DNA of 64,000 bases, taken from positions 99,362 to 163,361 of the forward strand of contig RMBW01000071.1 of NCBI GenBank assembly GCA_004009845.1, written 5' to 3'. The notes under the pieces were generated by a model that saw nothing but the letters and a program-made list of their open reading frames with translations, searched no databases and was not told the DNA's origin. Position 1 is the first letter of the stretch. Every line of letters starts with the position of its first letter. Made by a program: the position numbers and the translations under genes. The stretch is from Davidsoniella eucalypti. Its lineage: Eukaryota; Ascomycota; Sordariomycetes; Microascales; Ceratocystidaceae. Below are positions 58,705-64,000 of the stretch, piece by piece.

Positions 58705-59066
58705 AGGGCGTTTTTATTGTTTTTATCGTTTTACGGGTCAGCGACAGAAAGCGTGGCGTTGGGAGTTTGGACTTGGATCTTTGGGATACCGCATAGTATA
58801 TAAGAAGACCGCCGAGCGCTTCTGTAATACAGAGTATACACGAACAGTGCTGTTTAATTGGGACACAAGGTACATGATATATTTTCACGCCTTTGACATA
58901 TCGAGAAAGTAATGCGGAAATATAAATATATATATACATCATCTGAGTCGGCTGATATCGAGCTACATGATTGAGAAAGCCTGGTGTTGAGCGTTGCCTG
59001 CTGCATATCAAAGGGCTGGCGTCTGTACTTGGGCATCATTGTCCAACGATTGATTCAGCGTATCAT
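58705..59066. other. Convergent spacer LTO1-complex I gene
   Basis: No gene is seen. Short TA-rich stretches near 58921-58936. Confidence 0.4.
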
Positions 59067-59979
59067 CTATTGGAAAGACCGAACTTGGTAACTAAAAAAC
59101 AAGAAAATTGTTAGATATCAAGTAGTCGATTGTATGATATCACAGGCTTAGTGATCGCCGCTGACACTGTTCACATGGACTTACCGGTGCGGGTAGGAGT
59201 TCTCGGTAACCTTGTAGTTATAAACATCCCACTTGCCCTTCGTTAGGCTTGTACCGCTGGGCGTCGGCGGGAGACCGTTGATGAAGACATCTTTGGCGGC
59301 GACATCCACATTCTTCTCCATAAACGCCGCAATTCCGCCCTTGCCCTGCTCCACCGCCGCGACCAGGGCCTTCTCGCCAGCCTCACCAATCAGCTCGGTC
59401 TTGGGTGCGGCAGCGCTGCCGACAGTCAGCAGACTAACAACGTTAGGCTGTGTGACGACGCTGAGCTGCGGGTAACTGCGGCGATGATCACGCTTCCAGT
59501 ACGGGTTTCCGGCAATGTCGCCAGCCGGGTAGGTCACGGGGTCGTGGTAAGTGGTAGGGTCGATGGAACCGGGGGCCGGTAGACGGTTCAGCGGGTTTAG
59601 CGGCACACCATTGGATCGGTTGGGGTCAATGGCAAAGAAGCGACGAATGGTCTCCCAGATGCCCGTCGACTGGAGGGTGTATTTCTGTACATGGCAAGGA
59701 ACCCGGATGTATTAGCTTTACTGATAATTGTGGCTGGCTCTGATCGTGATTATAAGCTTGTAGATAGTATATAACTCCAGCAAATTGACCAATTGGATCT
59801 GGACCGCGCTAGCTAAGCTAGAGGCGACCAAAGGCTTCCTAGAGTCGTGAGGGGGCATCTTGCGGAGAATGGCTTAGGCGGGAATAAGTCCTGAGCTGAA
59901 CGAAGGAGGAATCGCAGCGTACCTGGGAAATATCCACGACACCGCCAGCGACGGCTTTGGCCACAGCTTTGGAGGCCAT
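59067..59979 (-). CDS. NADH:ubiquinone oxidoreductase 21 kDa accessory subunit
   Basis: Three exons, 59979-59923, 59684-59185 and 59091-59067, give 193 residues. The first encodes MASKAVAKAVAGGVVDISQ. The second has KYTLQSTGIWETIRR, NRSNGVPLNP and NPYWKRDHRRSYPQLSVVTQ, which I recognise from the fungal complex I 21 kDa subunit. The third exon is only 25 nt and encodes the family ending YQVRSFQ. Without it the frame would stop within the intron at CGG-TAA, two codons after HR. Introns are 238 and 93 nt, GT-AG. The protein is a small peripheral part of complex I in the mitochondrial inner membrane and may help in assembly. The gene is divergent from ENV7. Confidence 0.9.
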
Positions 59980-60850
59980 TTTTGAATATCGTGGACCGAG
60001 TCAATGGAGCGCAAAAGTGAAGGCGGTTGGGAATTACTTCGATCTAGGCTTTCTTTCTCGATCTTCACGATAGTTCGCTTTCAAATCTAATTGCGTTGGT
60101 TGGTTTGTATTACTCCGATGAATAGCCGACTGGCCATAAGTATGCAGACAGAGAGTGCTGCCCGTACTACTCGCTTTGAGGTACAGTGTGAACAGCGTAT
60201 ATCTAGTCTGTTGAGTAGTTTAAGCGATTGAATATAACAAGACACAACGCTTCCAATGCTAATAAACCAACGCCTTTACTACACGGCAGCATCTATTTCT
60301 CGCAATTAAGTCAGCCAAAGTCTGTAGACGGTGCCCATTAGTGACGAATCAGAGCGCAGCTCAGCCCATTAAAGCGGGGCTGCTAGGCCACGTTTAGTAG
60401 TTTCAACACGTTCTTTGAGCACCTGTTTGAGCTTCTAAACGCAGGCACTATCGATTGGACGTACGAATGTACAGTATACACAGTAGCCGACAGCTTTATT
60501 TCTTACGTCTTAGAGCTAACAAAGACCAAGGCCGTATTTGATTGTTTTGAGCTTTTTTTGCCTATTGGTTTCGAATAGTGATTATTTGTATTTTTATTTC
60601 GACAATTGCTTTGTATAACCGATTATCTGGCCGCGGAAACCAGACAATCGTTCCACGATCACCACATATATATAACCTACACACCACCCACTGCTAAGGC
60701 GTCCGATCCATTCGATTGCTCCACGATCTTCCATCATAAAAGACTCAAAACTGCTTCCAATTGCTGCCGAAGCCCTCGCATATCTATCCATCTGCCTATA
60801 ATCTCTACACATCTAGAAAGACAGCCAATTCTCTGACCATCTCAAACACC
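59980..60850. other. Divergent promoter region complex I gene-ENV7
   Basis: No gene is seen in 871 bases; it should hold two promoters and leaders. Confidence 0.4.
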
Positions 60851-62249
60851 ATGGCGCATGCCATATTGGATCTCGTTGCTTCGCTCGGCGGCTGCTTCAG
60901 TTGCTTCGCCGGATCACCAACGCTGAAGATCAACAACCGGAGATTAAAGATCATGCGACTTCTCGGCGAGGTAAGCGCTCACCACTATTTTCTCTGTCTC
61001 TACGTACATTGTAGCTACTGACATATCTTTGCTCTACTTGCAGGGCGGTTTCTCCTACGTCTATCTCGTGCAAGACATCTCCAACGAAGAGGTCTTCGCT
61101 CTCAAGAAGATCCGCTGTCCGTTCGGCGCCGAGTCTGTCGCGCTAGCCATGAAGGAAGTCGAAGCCTATCGGGCTTTTGACGGCACGCCCGGCATCATCC
61201 ACAGCATTGACTATAGCATTGCGACCGAGCGCGGCGGCGGCGAAGAGGGCAAGACCGTCTACGTACTTCTACCATACTACAAGCGCGGCAATCTGCAAGA
61301 CATGATCAACGCAAACCTCGTCAACGGCACGCAGTTCCCAGAACGCAAGCTCATGGTTCTCTTCCTCGGTGTATGCCGAGCTCTCAAAGCCATGCATCAA
61401 TACAAGGGTGCAGGCAACAGCAGTAGTGCGGCGCGGCCCATTGAGCGTATGCGCATGGGAAACGAGGCGGACGAGGACCCTTCCGACTCCGACTCCGACT
61501 CTGACGATCCGGAAACCGGCAAGCCACTGCGCAAAAACAACGGCAATAAACGCAAGGGAACCTCGACCAAGACGGCGTCCAGCGCTGCCAGTGCCCCCGA
61601 CGGAGACTACGAGACGGCCCAGCAACGGCCACTAATGGGTGCCTCCTCGTCAGCGGCACTAGGCAACACCACATCATTTGCACATCGCGATATCAAGCCC
61701 GGCAACATCATGATAGACGACTCCGGCACCAGCCCGATTCTCATGGACCTCGGCTCCGTCGCCCCCTCGCCACTTCCCGTCACCTCCCACTCACAGGCCA
61801 TCGCCGTACAAGACACGGCCGCCGAACACTGCACCATGCCCTACCGTGCCCCCGAACTATTCGACGTACACACCGGCACTGTCATCGACACCAAAGTCGA
61901 CATCTGGTCCCTCGGCTGCACCTTGTACGCCTGCCTCGTCGGCAAATCCCCCTTCGAAGCCCGCTCTGACGAGACCGGCGGCTCACTGAGTCTATGTGTC
62001 CTCGGCGGCGACTGGCGTTTCCCCGACCAAGGCCCGGCCAGCGTGAAGCGTCAAGGAACTGCGGCTAACTTGAAAAAGGCTCAGCAAGACGCTGCGAGCG
62101 GCGTCGCTGGTCCAAAGTCCGATATTGTTATCTCTGAACCTATCAAGGATATAGTACGCAAATGTTTGTCTTTGGAACCCGCTGATCGACCAGATATCGA
62201 CGAGTTGATTCATTTAGTCGAAGATGCTGTAGATGTCATGTCTGACTAA
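60851..62249 (+). CDS. ENV7: ENV7/STK16-type serine/threonine kinase
   Basis: The exons 60851-60970 and 61044-62249 give 441 residues; the 73-nt intron is in phase 0 inside the glycine loop. N-terminal Cys residues in GGCFSCFAG fit the palmitoylation site that anchors Env7 and STK16 to membranes. The kinase core has LLGEGGFSYVYLV (36-48), K61 in ALKKIRCPFG, catalytic HRDIKPGN with D256, DLG with D275 in place of DFG, and MPYRAPELFD. An insert of about 90 residues, acidic then basic (DSDSDSDDPETGK), lies between helix E and the catalytic loop. In yeast Env7 sits on the vacuole and limits membrane fusion. Confidence 0.88.
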
Positions 62250-62561
62250 ACAAAGAAAAAGAAAAAGAAAAGAAAAGAAAAAAAAGCATATAATCTGAAC
62301 AATTTTCCTTTGGTTTTTTGTGAAAGTTCATATTGACGATGTATTTTATTGGTGTTTTTTTTCTTTCTTATTTGATGGCCTTTTCGAAAGTCTTGATAAC
62401 TTACAGATAGCATGCACAGTTTTTTGTCGGTGATTTTAAACATCCATAACATCTTTATTTCCATCTGTTCAAAAATTGGTAATTTCACATAACTACATGT
62501 AAATTCATATACATGACTCAAGAAAATCCACATTGTTTGGGCTGATACTATAATGCTATGC
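62250..62561. other. Convergent spacer ENV7-AMS1
   Basis: Purine-rich AAAGA runs follow the ENV7 stop (62250-62285). No gene is seen. Confidence 0.4.
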
Positions 62562-64000
62562 TTATACCTCAATACGATACGTAGCCACCTCGAATGGGCG
62601 CAGACTAATAGGGAATGACGATTCCGACAGTGTTTCCACAGACGCAATCTTGTCTTCCAGCAAGTTAGTCTTCTGTGCCGACTTGATAGGCCAGATCGTG
62701 TTGACAGTAGCCCGAGAATGACCGCCTAGACTTTCATACACACGAATAACCACGCTCTTGCCCTTTCGCGTCGGCAGCTCTCCCACACTAACATCCTCGT
62801 CATCCTCGCCTCTCTTGACACAGTCGAGAACGAGAGAGTCGTCACCAACCAACTGGACGGGATGCTTCGAAGTACTCATTGCCTGGGCATCTTGTTTGGT
62901 GCGTTGCACGACATGGAGAGGACTGTTGAGTTCAAAAGCAGCACGCACGGTGGATGTACCTAGAGGTCCCTTGTGCGGTAATATGGCCCAGGAGATAGAA
63001 TGGTGGCCCATATCTGCATGCGCGTCAGGGGCCTTTGGCGATCTAAGAAGCGAAAGACGCATCAGGTTGCCGACAGTGGCAAAGCCGTACTTGGAATCAT
63101 TGAGGATAGAAACACCGTAGTTAGCCTCGGACAGATCGGCAAAGCGGTGGCAGCAAACTTCAAACTTGGCCATATCCCAGCTATCATGAATATGTCAGTA
63201 TAAATGGCTTATGCAAAAGATATTGATGTGGGTCGAGTATCTTACCTAGTGTTGTAGTGTGTGGGGCGACGTGTGATGCCGTATGCCGTTTCGTACGAAG
63301 CCTCAGTGTTGCGAACGGTCACTGGGAATTCAACCTTGAGGAAAGTCATGCTCTCATGCCAATCAACCTCGGCCCGGCAAACAACAGCCGTCTGTTCATC
63401 GCCAACAATTGCCGAGAGACTAATGTAGCTCGTGATAGAACTCTTGTCGCTGATTTGAATAGTGGTGGCTACGGTGACACGGTGTGGCTTCGCCTCGAAT
63501 ATGGTAGTCTCGCCAGTAGGCAGTTCCTTACGAGAATCAAGATGGTATACTTCAACATCCCAAGCTTGCCAGTACAGAGGTTTGTCGTCAAAGACGACGT
63601 ACTGGTTAGCCTTTTCGCCCGGCTCGATAACCTCGCGGTCGTTCTGGATATCGTAGAGCGATGTGATCACTCCGCCCTTGACAACAACCTTGTACTGGCT
63701 GTTCTTGAGCTGGAAAGTGTTCACGTCAGTTTGTTCCACTGAAACACCAAAGTCGCTCGATGTTATTTCAGATACGGGGCTGATGCTAAGAAGGCTGCCC
63801 GAGCCCGATGCCACACCAGCTTCAGACTCTGAGATATCGACGATATGTGTCCGAGACCAAGGAAGAGTGTTGATGGCGCACAAGGAAGACTCGTTCTTGG
63901 TAGACGAGTTCTTGAGATCTAGGGTAGAATAGATCTTTTCGAGTAGAGCTTCACCACGTTCGAAAACTTGAGCGTAGATTTCATCCGAATCGTCGTAGCA
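62562..64000 (-). CDS. AMS1: Vacuolar alpha-mannosidase, C-terminal part
   Basis: The 5' end lies beyond the window. Visible exons are 64000-63246 and 63180-62562, joined through a 65-nt GT-AG intron to give RPTHYNTSWDMAKFEVCCHR. The 457 residues correspond to the all-beta C-terminal half of GH38 alpha-mannosidases: NTLPWSRTHIVDI, NSQYKVVVKGGVITSLYDIQ, VEFPVTVRNTEASYETAYG and GFATVGNLMRLSLLRSP. The catalytic N-terminal domain is not in view. In yeast, Ams1 is imported into the vacuole by the Cvt pathway and degrades free mannose-containing oligosaccharides. The ending ATYRIEV is complete. Confidence 0.9.

Overview
The window looks like nuclear DNA of a filamentous ascomycete (Pezizomycotina). 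The protein genes are fungal orthologues with short GT-AG introns, mostly 56-240 nt. A complex I accessory subunit is present, which excludes fermentative budding yeasts. There is a chitin synthase of the usual fungal layout, and the coding DNA is moderately GC-rich within long AT-rich intergenic DNA. I cannot place it below subphylum.

I support 20 protein genes, most rebuilt by joining exons across introns. Left part: 3' end of mitochondrial Met-tRNA formyltransferase (1-1036, +); a GPI-type GH16 glucanase with an 1,100-residue Ser/Gly tail (4809-9342, +); HRI1 (9977-10931, +); a very large PNUTS-like PP1 regulator (11356-16476, -); chitin synthase (20132-24045, -). Middle: homoserine kinase (30233-31474, +), DUF676 lipase (31770-33232, -), REX3 (35735-37867, +), prohibitin 1 (40117-41063, -), QCR8 (41632-42464, +), NHP2 (43267-44152, +), a four-helix DUF1761-like protein (45383-46059, -). 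Right part: NEM1 (48819-50535, -), eIF2B beta (53402-55015, +), ARD1/NAA10 (55549-56334, -), an SDR enzyme (57126-58027, +), LTO1 (58264-58704, +), a complex I 21 kDa subunit (59067-59979, -), ENV7 kinase (60851-62249, +) and the 3' half of alpha-mannosidase AMS1 (62562-64000, -).

Most genes are housekeeping and do not form a metabolic cluster. Small functional links exist: PHB1 and QCR8, both mitochondrial inner-membrane proteins, are divergent from one 568-bp promoter; cell-wall functions are represented by the GH16 protein and chitin synthase. Gene pairs are often convergent with 0.3-0.5 kb between stop codons.

The most unusual material lies in intergenic DNA. There is a tRNA-headed, A-tailed SINE-like element (33597-33970) with a truncated relative at 25107-25215, a second dispersed repeat found three times, and a GC-rich, hairpin-rich island (about 26640-27095) that may be a structured RNA gene. 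Gene-structure surprises are a GC-AG intron in the lipase, a stop-free in-frame intron in ARD1, a 19-nt first coding exon plus a 1-kb intron in chitin synthase, and a 25-nt last exon in the complex I gene. All homology calls are from recognised motifs read in the sequence; no database search was run.
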